Assembly: GCA_029204225.1 (NCBI GenBank)
Contig: MU832065.1
Location: forward strand, 1 to 64,000
Source of the DNA: Diphasiastrum complanatum
Lineage: Eukaryota > Streptophyta > Lycopodiopsida > Lycopodiales > Lycopodiaceae
Length of the DNA: 64,000 bases
Direction of reading: 5' to 3'
Positions 1 through 13,286 of this stretch are shown here, piece by piece (position 1 is the stretch's first letter; the number at the start of each line of letters is the position of its first letter). The translations under genes were made by a program, and so were the position numbers. The notes beneath the pieces were generated by a model. That model searched no databases. It was given only the letters and a program-made list of their open reading frames with translations, and was not told the origin of the DNA.

Positions 1-2120
1 AGTGTGAAAACACATTAAAGGTCACCAAAAGGCCTTTCTCAATCATAGCGCAAGCAAGACCCCTTCTCGTAGCCAAAAACTTTTTCCAACTCCCATTCAC
101 TAGTCTTTATGGGTCTCTCCCATTCTCAATACACTTTTTCAAGCATAATGTTCTTGTGAAAGAAAATTATGGACTTGAGAATTCATAATATACTAAACAA
201 TAAGTGAAGTCACCTTTAATTTCATTATTTGGCCTTCAACTCCTTTGAGTGATATTCTCAAAATTTATATGCAAGAAGGTTGACTTCTTGTTCTAGCATA
301 CAAACACATGAATACTATTGAGCTCATAATTTCCTTGGGTAGCACAACATTTCCAATATTTGATGATCTTCAACAATCTCCTGAGGAGCTCCTCTACTAT
401 AGCATCATCATATCATGAGAGGTTTTCTCCCTTATGAAATGCCAAGTGCTTGATTTTTCTTTGTGTTTTGCTATTTTGATTTTGTACAAGTTGTGAGGGT
501 ATCCCTATCTTGTTTGGAAACTTAATAGTGGTCAAACTTTGATTGTTGCAAGGGCTTTGTCATTGTTCAACTTTCATTTGGCATGTGAGTCTAGATCGTG
601 TCATGGTTGGGGGACAAATGTGTCATCTACTATTTCTCATGAATCTTTTTCAATACGGATAAACTTCATTTTAAACTACCACATGTGGAAGTCCTCCCCA
701 TGAAATATTTAGATGAGTCTAACTTTTGAAGATGGCCTTCCCATTATTGATTGTCAAAGTAATATCCATATAAGAAAATTCAAAAATGTGAATTGAAAAC
801 AAGTAGATCATGGAAAGATTATTCTACTTTAGTTACATGCTCTAATAACGTAGGCTTTTATAGCATGTTGGAAATCTTGGTGATCAAAATTGAAGCGTGA
901 CTAATGAAAACACAACACAAGACTAACATCTCTAGGCAAAGTTATGCGTAGTGGAAATAAAGTGGATCTTGTCAATAGTTACACCTCAACAAATAATTCA
1001 AAGATGATTATGGAGCATATGTCTCTTAGATAGCCATAACCACACTCTTATTGGGTGTTTGTGACAATTATGAGAAGTGCAATAGATATTAAACACAACA
1101 ATTACAATAAATAAAGACGTAAACCTTTACTCACATTCAATATATCAGTAATCTCATTACCCAATTGACACAAATTGTACACAAAGGTTGTAAAAGACAA
1201 ATTAAATTCAATGCTATGTTCATGTATCAACACTAATAATTCACTTCAATCTCGAATTGAAGATGATGAAGTAGATATTATAATTGAGGAGAGTCTACTT
1301 GTGTGTTCATCCATTTCACTTTTGTGCATAATGTAGTGCTAGTTATCTATATTACATAGAGATTGTTCATCTCCACATGATAGATTGAGTCTAAAGCAGA
1401 TTCTCATCCATTTCTATAGGTTGAGCAAGAAACAATTCAAATATGTAGGTTTATGATTTCACATGTAAGTATAAATGTGTCGATACTTGTCTTGATTTTG
1501 AAATGCAAGCAAGATTTGAAGATTTTGGAGAGTGTTTAAATTCTAGTACTTGTCTTGATTTGGGAATGCATTTGCCAAGTGGCAGCAATCATTGGCTAGT
1601 CAGATAAACATTTTCTTGGCTCCAAAAAATAGTGACTATAAAAAATTACCTCAAAGCTTAAGCATACATAGAGCAAGGCTTCGATCACTTACTTTTGTTT
1701 TTGCCCTTGAATTTGCCCTTGATGAATATAGCCTCCTCTCAACTTGAGATGTTGATGTAAATCCACCCCTTGCTTGAAGCCTATATTCTTCATTGATCAA
1801 GATCTCTTGAAGATCAATCAAACTTGGCAAAGTTCTTTAAATGGCAAGACTTTGTACAATAATTGGATATTTCAAATTCTACATGCAATTATAGAATTTT
1901 GTAGACTCAAGTGAGACCTAATGCATTAGAAATCGGCTATTTCCAGTAAGTGTGGTGTGAAATTGGAATTCATCAAGTTCATTGACCTAAAATGAGTTTT
2001 GATCTACAAAAGATCCAATCTACATATGTAAGAAACACGATTTCTATGTAGAAGTCAATCTTTGATATCTCCTCCAAATCTTTGATAGATGTGCTTGATT
2101 CTTTCAAAATCTACAACACA
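1..2120. other. No gene seen; probable decayed interior of a minus-strand LTR element
   Basis: No open frame of useful length or recognisable protein domain was found on either strand. The stretch lies on the internal side of the minus-strand primer-binding site at 2121-2133, so at least its right part is probably the decayed leader or interior of that element. No second LTR copy is visible before the window starts. Confidence 0.4.
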
Positions 2121-2133
2121 AACTCTGATACCA
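2121..2133 (-). other. tRNA-Met primer-binding site of an LTR retrotransposon
   Basis: Read on the minus strand this is TGGTATCAGAGTT, matching the 3' end of plant initiator tRNA-Met, the usual primer of Ty1/copia and many Ty3/gypsy elements. It directly abuts the LTR at 2134-2707 and fixes that LTR as the 5' LTR of a minus-strand element. Confidence 0.75.
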
Positions 2134-2707
<574 letters not shown>

Positions 2708-5700
2708 CTTCCAAAAAGTGTTTATTCAAATGCTTTTAGACTAATATAACTTTGAAAAGTCAAACTCTAAGTCTAATATGAAAATTGGCCTCAATTGCCA
2801 CATATACAAATATAACCAAAATAGCAAAACTATTTGAAATTTCTCACAATATATAGCCATTCCAACAATATACTGTACTGAAGTACCATCATTAGTTTCC
2901 CAGGTTGACTTCAATTCTACATTTAGAGCAATGATAGTAGCAATGATGAGCATGTTCTTTTTAGAAGTTTTGATTCATTTGTAACAAGTAAGCCAACAAA
3001 CAAATTTGTTGTGTGGTTGTTTTTTTGCTATTGTGGTGCCATGTTCTAAAAACACTTGGATTCTAAAACATTTTTTACTTTACGATATATATCGTAGAAG
3101 TTCCAAAATAAAGTATGATATCAAAAAAAATGTCAATAAAGAATTATATTGTTCCAAATACAATGTTTTTATCTTTTGTAAGATAACACGATGTACTAAA
3201 TGTATAACAAGTATATGAAATATCTATTACTTTATAACTAACCTAACTTGGATATGGTAATGTTTGTGATATCATTGTATGCAATTGTTAGAAACATTAT
3301 ATCTAGTACAAAACTATCATGGCAGGTTTCATGAAGAAAGAATTTACCTATAATTTGAAAGTGCTCAAAACGTTGTAGAGCTTTGATGAAAACCAATTTT
3401 GTTCAACAAGCAAAACTCGCTTCTCAAATCGTTGGCAATATTGAGCATTGATGATCAAATAAAACTCATGTATGCCACTGTTTTAGAATAAATTCATCAT
3501 TCAACAAGTCAGAATAATGTTAAAGAATAGATGGATAATACTAAGTCAATCCAGAAAGGTATGAAGAATACATGCACATAGTATGTTAGAAAAAAAGAAC
3601 TGCATTTAGACAAGCCCATAAGGTATCCACTCAAAGTTTTAGAAATTTAAAAAAATTGAGCATAGTTCACATCTCAAAAAATACCTTATACTTGTAGTCT
3701 CCATGCTTCCATTGGAGGCAAAACATCATCGTTCGAGTTGATCCTCCTACATATCACCCAGCAAAGAGACTTGCACCCTAGGTTGATTTATCAACCATCA
3801 ACTTTCCTCACATTCCATCAGGAAAGGGATGGTCTACGAAGGTTGATTTCTAGCTAAATTTTACATAGTTTTCACCACAAATATAAAGATAGTCTTGATC
3901 GGGTGGTAGCAGAGGCAGTCAAGAATCGTCACATCCTCAGGCTGATTTCAAAGGTCCTTGTTACATGGGATAATTGCTTCAATGAGTTTTGTTTTGATCC
4001 CAACATGGAATTTAAACTCAGCCTAGAGTAGCTTCCCATCTATTGAGCATTTTATCGGGCAACTCCCGGCGCAACACATTTTGTTCTACGGATAGAGAGA
4101 TGGTGCCTAACGAACTGTTAGTTGCAAGGCATGCACCTCGCATTTGGACCTATTCCAGAGATAGGACATCTGCGGGCTCTCTTTCATCAACAATTCACCC
4201 AGATGATCTCTACCCAGATCAGGAAGAACTAGGAGCAAGCCTTGAAAAAAAAAACAAAAAAAAGGCTATAAAAAAAGAAATACATAGGGCTCATTTTTTG
4301 GTACTTGTTTTACAGCGTCATTCTTTTTTCTTTTTGACCTTCTTACTTTCACATTTCTTATTTTTTTGCTTCTTTTGGAATAGACACAATATACATTCTA
4401 CATTCTCTTGCCATTTCTGAAGGAACTAGAACTACCACGAGCAAAGCTTTTCCAATATTTCACATAAGTTAGCTATGTAAAGCTTTGGGTAGATCAGACA
4501 ATCTAGTGGGAGAAGACATTCTAGTGAAGCTCATTTATATACACAGTCTTCCTCATAAACCAAAAGCAATACCAAAGTAAAGAGAGATGCAAATTCAACA
4601 TACTTTGTATCAAGAGTTTATGGCCAAGTGAAAGGATGGATTACTTGACAATGCAACTTGGAAAGAAGCAAATAACTTATGTAAGTTGTTTTCTATCTTT
4701 ATCTTAGGTCTAAGAAGACTCTTAAGTGGGAAGGAGTGTTACGAGCTTGTGTCCAATAACCCCAGGGCATAATAGTTAGGGATCATAACGGAACACAACT
4801 ATGTTATTGGCATGGTTATGCATAGGGACCCAAGGTTGGACATAATCCCCAAGTAGGCTATGAATATATAAAAAAAACCCTTCTAATTTGACATTCATGT
4901 GATGTATAACTCTCCAAAAATGTGCCCTTAAATCAAATTAATTGAAAAGAAAAAAGAGAAAACAAAACTCAAATGGTGAAAATTGCATAGGACCCAACAT
5001 TAAAGTCTTCAAGAAGGTTCCTAATAGTTGAAATAAGCATTAGTTGTAAAGATATATGAAGGGGCTCATGCCAATGGAAAATAAACATGTGGGAATTGGT
5101 ACATGGTTCCATTGGGTATGTAGGTCCCTCTAATCATCTCTATTGTCATCAATGTACAAATTATCTTGTTCAATATTTGCTTGTACCTCATTGATGCTCT
5201 TAACGTTTTTTCATGATCAACTATTTCCAAGACAAATGACATATTCCTATTATGCAACATACTTTATAATGTATCAAATTAGAATCTCCTCCTTTATGGA
5301 ATACAAAGCTCTTTGGAGCCCACAGCCCTAGTGCTTAAATTCTCACATTCAAAGGTTTAGGACCTAGCCCAATGAATTTTTTGCCACGTGGTGATAGCTT
5401 TGCAACGAAGCCATACATTCATATATGACTTGACTAGACTTCATGAGACAACAAACCTCTAAGCCTTCTTTCTCTTGCATGCAAACCTCTAAATCTAAAG
5501 TATAAAGGAGAACTAACTTAATGATAATAGCATTTTGGGCATATTTAGCCAAACTTTTGTATGGTAGAGTACAAGCCATGGTTGGACCACATCGTACTAT
5601 AGTCCATGCATTCTGAACAAATTTGAAGTTCATATTTACCTCATTTCACTTTATCCCATTCAATTTCACCCCCTTTCTCTTAAGCTCCCCCCCCCCCCCC

Positions 5701-6568
5701 CCCCCCCTCTCCTTCTTTTTGATTCTTGCTCAAAAGCTAAAGTCATTTAAAATGACTTTAATATGTCCAAGCTACCATTAATGACTCCATCGAACATTCT
5801 TAAGGAGTGTGATGAAAATATGATCGTGCACAACTCTACAAAGAAGGCAAATTTTGATGAACACAAAACTTCTAGAAGTCTAAAAATATAAAATGAAGCA
5901 CAAAGCTTTTAAGTTTGAAGACCCCTATTGCTAAAATTAGGTAGTCACGGGCGCGATGATTTTGGGCTAGCCTTAGTAAACTTTTGCAATATGGTATTAG
6001 CTTTGCAATGAAATTGTACGATCTTAATGGGTATGTACTATTCACACAACCCAAAAAAAACTCTCATTTTACAATTGGGATCGATCACATTGCGTGATTT
6101 ATTCGACTCCCTGGTGTGAGCTTTGGGACACTCACTTCGGCCCAACTTTGAGAGATTACGAAACATTCACCTATTATATGTGATCTACAAACTTGTTGCT
6201 TTGACTATTGGAGGATAGAGAGCACTCTCCATATGGCGTTTTGCAAAAGCTCCACCTAGCAAGGACTCATTGTAAAATTTCATGGATTTGAGGCCAAATG
6301 GTTCACACCAGAGAATTGGTGCTTCAGAGATACAAGGAGCCCAAGTGATTTGTGGGCTTTGAGTCTTCCTTCTCCATGTAAATATATGACTCAACGCTAA
6401 AATGAAAATGAGTTCCTATGAAAAAATTTCTCTTTTGAAGGGCATGAGAGGCCTTCAAAACACCATTCCATTATACTTTGGACTATTGCTATAGAAGCAA
6501 TGCTACTTTAAAAGCAATGCTCTCTAAAGTATAAGAATGGAATCATAATAATTTCTCAAAAACCAAGC
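2708..6568. other. Intergenic, no gene recognised
   Basis: Only short unsupported frames occur. One at 4043-4420 runs into A-rich and T-rich low-complexity sequence and shows no domain. Nothing resembling a retroelement protein, tRNA or rRNA was seen. A poly-C run is listed separately. Confidence 0.5.
5687..5707. repeat. Poly-C homopolymer (21 bp)
   Basis: A run of 21 cytosines inside a pyrimidine-rich stretch. Runs of this length are prone to length error in sequencing and assembly. Confidence 0.95.
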
Positions 6569-6661
6569 GGTTTTTTATATAAGGATATAAACCCTTTTAT
6601 GAGTGAGAGTCTTAAAAAAACGGTTTTTTATATAAGCCTATAAACCCTTTCATGAGTGATA
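6569..6661. repeat. Imperfect tandem duplication, about 51-bp unit
   Basis: Two adjacent copies of a segment beginning CGGTTTTTTATATAAG and containing TATAAACCCTTT and ATGAGTGA, at about 6569 and 6620. Copies differ at a few positions. No function is evident. Confidence 0.7.
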
Positions 6662-8850
6662 TTCTTCAAAATACCGAGAAGCTATAAAAATAAAATAAAA
6701 AATACAGATGTTTTGAGGTAACCCCAAAAAGGTTACCCAAGCACTGCTTTAGAAGTGACTGGAGCATTGGTCCTGGTCTGTGGACTAGTTAGCAGTGAGC
6801 TCAGCCAACCCACTATCAGGCAGAGCAATGAATAAATGATAATGGGTTGGTGGGCTGGGAGCTACTCAGCTCCACCGTCCACCGCTGAGCTATTTAATAA
6901 GAGGCTAGAGCTGGCCTGCGCGGAGCTTCCATGCAGCAGCAGCAGCATGATTAACTACCTCTTCAATCTTGAGTGATTGATTGCCGCGCCAGCGCCTCCT
7001 GCATCATGTTACAACAACAATGTGCAGTGATGAGTGAGTGAGTGCATCACTGCGTTGTCGATTCCATAAAAAAATCAAACAGGACGCAGATCTTGCCGTC
7101 CCACATTGTGCCCTTGACTCTTGAGCATCACGAGTAATGGTAGCCCCAGTTACCACGGATGCTTCATCCTCAAAGCGTTAGAGCCTATCATCCATGTTGT
7201 ATGTACCAAAAGATTGGCCCATGCCTCGGAGGAGTGGTGGACCCTTGTGTAGTGCAGTTTTGGAAACCACCTTTTGAGTTTTCCTTAAATATCTTACATT
7301 TCATAAGGCTTATCTGTATAAAAACAATGGTCATTGGTTTCTGATAATTCCAGCTGAAGTTTTGCAATTCATTTCATTCAGCTAATAAAGTTTGTAGTTA
7401 CTTTAAAATAACTACCATGGTAATAAAGCTTAGAAATATATAAAACTGAGCCTTTCACTAGAATGGACACCTGGCAATAAATGCCTGTGCATTTTTCATC
7501 ACGAGGCTCAAACTATTTGATTGATATTTGATTGATTAATATTTGTTCAAAATAATATAAATAGTTAGCTTCTGCTCAGGTCTTACTGTATACTATCTAG
7601 TATCTAGTGAATATTTGGAGCTTCCCATTAAAAAGTTAAGAGTGAATTATTGTGTTATGAAATTTTAAACTTAGGCTCATATTGGCTAAATTCAACATTT
7701 ACAGAGTATTGAAGCTATTCTTCCCTACTAAGCTCTTTTGTCAGAATTTTCTATTGTTTTTGTCAAGTTTTTTTAAATTTAAGTCTTGTCAGTTGCATAG
7801 CCTGAGTTGGGCATAATTATTCATAGAAAATTTTACTAAATAAAATGATTATTAAAATTTTGGACATCAGCATATTTCAAAAATAATTCATGGGAGAAAA
7901 TGTGAATTCCATTCTCAAATGAGTCAGCTTTTAAAACATGGTCCAACATCTAGCGTGCTTGAGTTGGCTTGCCTGGCCATTGCAGAGCCACGTATGGATT
8001 GTTATTTAGATACAGGCAAAAGGAATTTTTAAGGGAAAAAGACCTAGGAGAATATATCTTGAAGCTTTTTCTTCCTTAAATGCATTTCTTAGAAATCCAA
8101 TACTGTGAACACTTTTTATTGGTCTTTCTATGATTCATGTTAGCTTTGGCGTTGCTGTCGACGGAGTTTGTGGCTTGACAATTGTCACGACCAACGTGCT
8201 ACTACATGCTTTTCAAAACACAATGTATGATGCACAACTTGGTACCATCCACTATCTAGTCCTTTGAAGCTGAATATGCATTGTCGGTTGGACAATGGAG
8301 GACGTTGTAGGTCGATCGTAGCTATATAATTTGACTTGAGTCCAGTGCCATCAAAGTTCAAACTCTCTCATCGCTATTTTTACTTTCGGCTAATCTGAAA
8401 TTTGAATACGCTAGTTCAGAAAATCATCTGCTTCGGAAAGGACAACTGGTGCAAACTTAGAATGAAGACTTAAAAGTTAAAAACAAAAATTCGAATGTCA
8501 AGGAACAATGCAATTGTAAAATGCAGAGATACCCAAGCACTGAAGTATGCAAGGATGATGGCCCACTGGGCGTCCAGTCCAGACTCCAGACTCAGGAATT
8601 GGGTCAGTACTCAGGTGACAGGTTAGGATTTTAGTCCACCAACGTTCAAACTTCAAACTACGAGCTTCCACGAGTGTTCACTGTTCAGGGATACAGGCTA
8701 GAGAATCCAGATCTTTCTGTGGAACCCACACCCACGGGCCACACCTTAATGGCTCCCAGATCTAAGCAATCTCGCTTCTCGCACTAAGAATACAAACCTA
8801 ATCATGATTCACATAGCATCAGTCTATCACTATAAAGATTAGTGAATCAT
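6662..8850. other. Intergenic, no gene recognised
   Basis: Contains a CAG/CAGCAG-rich short stretch near 6930-6950 but no sustained open frame or known domain. I see nothing further I can support. Confidence 0.5.
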
Positions 8851-8876
8851 TATATATATATATATATATATATATA
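8851..8876. repeat. (TA)13 microsatellite
   Basis: An uninterrupted 26-bp TA dinucleotide run. Confidence 0.95.
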
Positions 8877-9540
8877 CGATTTGCCTATGGTAAAGATGAG
8901 ACTATGTAGTATACAGTGTGAGCATTGAAATTTGAGATGTCAGTGAATAGCAAAGTTAGGACTTAGAGTTAGGACACCATGAGATGTGCATTATACCGTA
9001 TACGTGCCAGCAGCTACATGAAAATAACTGCCCGTTGTTATTGAAACCTACATGGACTTCAGGTGTCAAGCTCAAACTAATTACTGGATCGAAACTTAAA
9101 AGCAACAGTATCTTCGATTCTTTGCCACTTGGGCATGGAACGCGTAGTATGGTACATACTGTGCAGGCAGCAAGACGACGTACTACGTGGTTACAATGAA
9201 GAATAAGAGCAGTAGATATAAGAACCTGGTGTGAATTGAAGCGAAGCTGCAAGAGTGGATGTACTATGTGGTATAGACACATCTTCGAGCTTTGGGTGCT
9301 GATGGGACTGGGTTCGCGAAGCGCAGCTGCCTCGCAGGCAGCAGCTCATGCTGAACAACCCACTTTAAGATAATAATAATTATATTAGTAATGATAGCAT
9401 GTGCATTCTAGTTCTAAAGGATTCTCTCTTAAAAGTTAAAACTATGAATTTATCTTCTGCCTAATTCTTCTCCTTTACAGTGTACACCAGTCTTGGAATT
9501 TGAGAACCAAACTCACCAAAGGCTGTTAAGCTTTGATGCA
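8877..9540. other. Intergenic, no gene recognised
   Basis: Open frames on both strands over 8956-9282 are short and overlap each other. They have no recognisable domain, start context or splice structure, so I treat the stretch as non-coding. Confidence 0.45.
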
Positions 9541-9910
9541 ATAATCATAAGATACCGTAATGATTCTCTAGTGATAAGTGTAAGCTATTGTGATGATTTG
9601 ATTCTATTGTGATAACCTTAAGCTATTTTGATCATTTGGTTACATGAGGTGTCACTCTTAGGTGATTTTGCGCATTAAAATGAGTTTTTAAGGCAATCAT
9701 TATTTATTTAATTTTCCAAGGTAAGCTATTGTCATGAATTGCTTACTAGAGGTGCCACTCTTACACTATTTTGTGCATTAAAATGAGTTTATTTTAAGCA
9801 ATTATTACTTCTTTTAATATTTTAAGGATTTGAACTCATTGGATAACCAAAGCTTTTGGTAATGCATAATCACCTTGTTTTTTAGTTTTAACCTTGTGTA
9901 TTTGAATAGT
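9541..9910 (+). repeat. Dispersed repeat with internal 103-bp tandem duplication
   Basis: Two adjacent copies (about 9619-9721 and 9722-9820) share the string TAAGCTATT, then a GAGGTG..CACTCTTA block, then GCATTAAAATGAGTTT. The same order of motifs appears in inverse orientation around 55800-56060, including the AATCACCTTGTTTT and AAAGCTTTT segments. It is therefore a dispersed repeat family. The class is not determined; I saw no coding sequence and no clear terminal repeats. Confidence 0.6.
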
Positions 9911-10730
9911 ACCTTTCAAAATCTAAATGTGGGCATTTTTTTTTCTAAACACAATATTCTATGCTTTTTTTTCTATGTACTCTTCAATCTTGTGTAATTT
10001 TGAAAATTCTTGTGTAAAATTTAAAATTCTATATTTTACCTTTCAAGTATAAGGGTAATTTTTTTAGCTTGGTGTTCACTGGACACTTTGCAAAAAAAAT
10101 TTGTCTTTCTTTGAAGGGCATATATGCCTCTCACATGCATTGCACCTTGCAAACATCAAAACCTACTCCACACAATTCCATTCAAAATAAGGACATCCAA
10201 CAAATTTTGGCACCTTCTTTTACCTAGTTAGTTGCCTATTTGGTGAATGCTCTTGAAATTAAACATTCTAGGCTTTTGATAGTTTTGCCATCCACACCTA
10301 AGGCTCTTGAGTAGTATGTATCTCGGAAATGGCCTCTCACCTACCATTATGGGGGTAAGAGGTGGGGTCTTATCCACCATAATGGCAATTGCAAGTCACA
10401 TTCCAAAGTACATGGATGATTTAGCTTGTCACCTTATGGTTGTATATTATAATGGAATGCACCTACTAGCTTTTGATTGGATGCCATGATGGGCATGCAG
10501 AAAAGTCAACTTACCCATTACACAATGGCACAATATACCATGGGAAAAAACAAGAAGTGAGCCGAACCATTACTTCTTAATTTTTTGGAAAATCATAAAA
10601 ATCAACAAGCAAAATCCGTTAGAGGGTAGAAGGCCTTGTCCCGAAGGCCTTTTGACTTTGAAGAAGTGGTTGTCCTAGGGTGTCATTGTACTAGGGCATA
10701 AGACCCAAGCGGTTACAAGGCCTCCCATGT
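9911..10730. other. Intergenic, no gene recognised
   Basis: AT-rich with T-runs. A short frame at 10307-10489 has no recognisable domain. Nothing supportable. Confidence 0.45.
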
Positions 10731-11048
10731 CATAATGACAAATGAACCCAACGGGGTTGGCTCAGTTGGTTGGCTTGGCATCCAAAGTTTCTTTGGTCCC
10801 AGGTTCGAGCCTCCCCTTGGAAACCAAGAAGCATAATGACAAATGCTCATGAGGGGTTGGCTCAGTTGGTTAGCTTGACATCCAGAATTTCTTTGGTCTC
10901 AGGTTCGAGCCTCCCCTTGGAAACCAAGAAGCATAATGACAAATGCACCCCCAACGGGGTTGGCTTAGCTGGTTAGCTTGGCATCCAAAGATTCTTTGGT
11001 CCTAGGTTCGAGCCTCCCCTTGGAAACCAAGAAGCATAATGACAAATG
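10731..11048 (+). repeat. Three tandem copies of a tRNA-derived SINE-like unit (about 101 bp)
   Basis: Units run about 10731-10831, 10832-10931 and 10932-11034. Each starts with the 14-mer CATAATGACAAATG, then GGGGTTGGCTCAG..GGTTAGCTT (a Pol III A-box-like block), then AGGTTCGAGCCTCC (a B-box match), then CTTGGAAACCAAGAAG. A fourth partial copy of the 14-mer closes the array at 11035-11048. The A/B-box spacing and GGGG/CCCC ends are tRNA-like, but the unit lacks a convincing anticodon arm, so it is not a tRNA gene. The 14-mer on both sides looks like a target-site duplication. The array could have arisen from one SINE insertion followed by unequal exchange between repeats. Confidence 0.7.
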
Positions 11049-12256
11049 CAAATTTTCTTTTGTTTTTTTGTGTTCAAAATATGCATGTGGACAGCCAATG
11101 ACAAGCTATCACATGGCACATGCACATTCTAATAATTGCAAACTTTTTCTTTATGATTTTCTTAGAAAGCCAAAATATGGGTGTGGACAATAAATGATGG
11201 GTTACCGCATGGCACATGCACATTTTGCATTTGACTGGAATGTGCATGTGCTATATTTCAATCTCTCACTAGTTGTCCACATGAGAGTTGTGGTGAAACG
11301 TTTGAATTCTCAAAATGATGTTTTATTTCCAAAAGTGCCTTTAAAATACAATGAAAAAATGAACAGTAGGCATTATGTAGTAGAAGGGTTGAATTTCTTG
11401 GATCTTAATGTCAAAATGAAGTCGTATGATCTTGAGTTTTGAACATGAGGTTGTGGGTTAGATACTCCAAACCCTCCATTTGCTAGAAACCAAAAGGCTA
11501 TCTAGTGACCCTTACCAATGGTAGGGGTGAAGTTGTTCAAAGAAAAACTTCTTTTCTAAAAATCATTTGAACAATCATTAAAGGTTCATACAAGAACCAT
11601 TTTTCTTGCATAAAATTTGATGGATAATTTTACTTACTTTTATCCAAAACCATTAGAAGATGTGTGTGCAACTCTCAAGTACCTTTTACTATAATGAGGT
11701 GATATACTAGAATGATCAAGTTTTCTCACAACAAGAAAAATCTTTAATGTGAGTTCTATGTTTTAGATTAAGGAGTTCTATGTTGATCTATCTGAATGGA
11801 TTGGACATTTTGATATTGGACTAGATTTTGAATTTGGTTCATCTTTGAGAAAAGGTATTGTGAATTTCTAATTTAGTTCAACATCCTTGAGAAAAAATGT
11901 TACTAGCACAAGATTGAGCTAGTATGGTTCGACCCAAAATAACAATGTCATGGCAATCTATAGATGCATGATGTTCACATATTTATCTTCATCATTTGTT
12001 ATAAGCACTACTCTTGAAGCTCTTGAGAATGGGAGATAATATATATTAATTTGTGAGTATAGACACCTAAGCATTGTGCACATAAGACACAATCCATCAC
12101 ACATGTGGGTTATACCATAAATATGTGAATGATCTTCCTAAGCTTTGTGTTAGCACATAGATCAATTGAAGAGTGAAAATCACAATCTATCTCGAGATTC
12201 TATGGCTAAATCACAATCTAGCATGCTAATAATCAAAAGATCCCCACTTTCACATG
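11049..12256. other. Intergenic, no gene recognised
   Basis: Two similar segments near 11090-11130 and 11180-11225 share a TGTGGACA..ATGGCACATGCACATT theme and are probably a diverged tandem duplication. Open frames here are short and carry no domain. Confidence 0.45.
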
Positions 12257-12780
12257 TGTGGAAAAATTACAAAATAATTTACTGTATGAGAAAAAGCTTT
12301 CTCCTCGAGTTAGAGAGAGAATGAACAATTCAAGCTTACAAGTAAAAATCCAAAATACTAGAAAATAGCTTCAATGCTTGATTCATCATCGAGATTTGTG
12401 AGAGAACTCACTTACATATGTAGTGGATGTACTAGCTCGAGGTAGAGCAAGCCTCCAATCACATTTTTCCAATTCTATGAGTAGTATCTATCTAAAACTC
12501 AACACCTATAAGTTTGCAAGTTGAGAAATGCAACTTGAACTACAATTATTCTACATGTGTAACTTTCTAGATTACAAATGTACAATATGTTCATACATGT
12601 GCTTATACAAGTTATAGTTTGGTTTGCGTGTCACATTTGGCAAACTTAACATTATGCATGTGGATTGGCTCGAGTTTCTACTAGGCCAAATTTGGCTTTT
12701 TCAAGTTGTAAAACTATATGCATGTTGGAAAACTTCATCAACCCCAAAAGTCAAGATAGATGGCTTTTTTATTTTTAACA
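12257..12780 (-). mobile_element. Solo-LTR-like segment related to the copia B LTR ends
   Basis: On the minus strand it starts TGTTAAAAAT and ends TTTTTCCACA. Both ends resemble the element B LTR, which in its own orientation starts TGTTAAAAATTC and ends TTTTTACA. The interior matches 38022-38495 in inverse orientation: shared blocks include CATCTATCTTGACTTT, GCCAAATTTGGCCTAG, GAAACTCGAGC and CTACCTCGAGCTA. No target duplication is visible at the chosen ends, so the boundaries are approximate. Confidence 0.45.
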
Positions 12781-13286
12781 TCTAACATATAACCATCATT
12801 GGTGTGGTACAGTTCAATGATGGTGTGTACAATAGACTTGATGACTGATTTTGCATGCTTGTGGTTTGGAGTTGGTCGAGGTCCAGAAACTACACCTATC
12901 ATTAGAGGAGTTCCAAAATAAAAAAAAAGTTTACTTTTATTTTTTTTCTCTAGTTTTGACAGTCACCGGGCCCAATTAAAATACACAAATTTGAAACTAT
13001 GTAACGTAGCTCAAATAAACTGAGAAATAAAAATACATTACAACAAACTTTGAAATTTGTGTCCGTGCAGCATGGATGTATCCCATTGGTTTGCTCTTCC
13101 TGCCTAGACATGTGCTAATCTGCCCAACGTCAATACCTCAAGTTAAATTTACTTAACTATGCTAGTTAGTATAATGAAATTTGCTAACCATACTAGTTAC
13201 AGTTATAGAAATATAATATGCATAGTTACTAAAAATATAGTGTGCACAATAACTGTGACTACAGTGGCATTCACATTTGATTAAAT
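12781..13286. other. Intergenic, no gene recognised
   Basis: AT-rich with no sustained open frame. Nothing further seen. Confidence 0.45.

Noticed and set aside
4043-4420. A 125-residue plus-strand protein
   Set aside because: The second half is low-complexity A/T sequence and no domain or conserved start is visible.
10753-11030. Three functional tRNA genes
   Set aside because: The units are about 65 bp between the paired ends, lack a proper anticodon arm, and are embedded in a repeated SINE-like unit.
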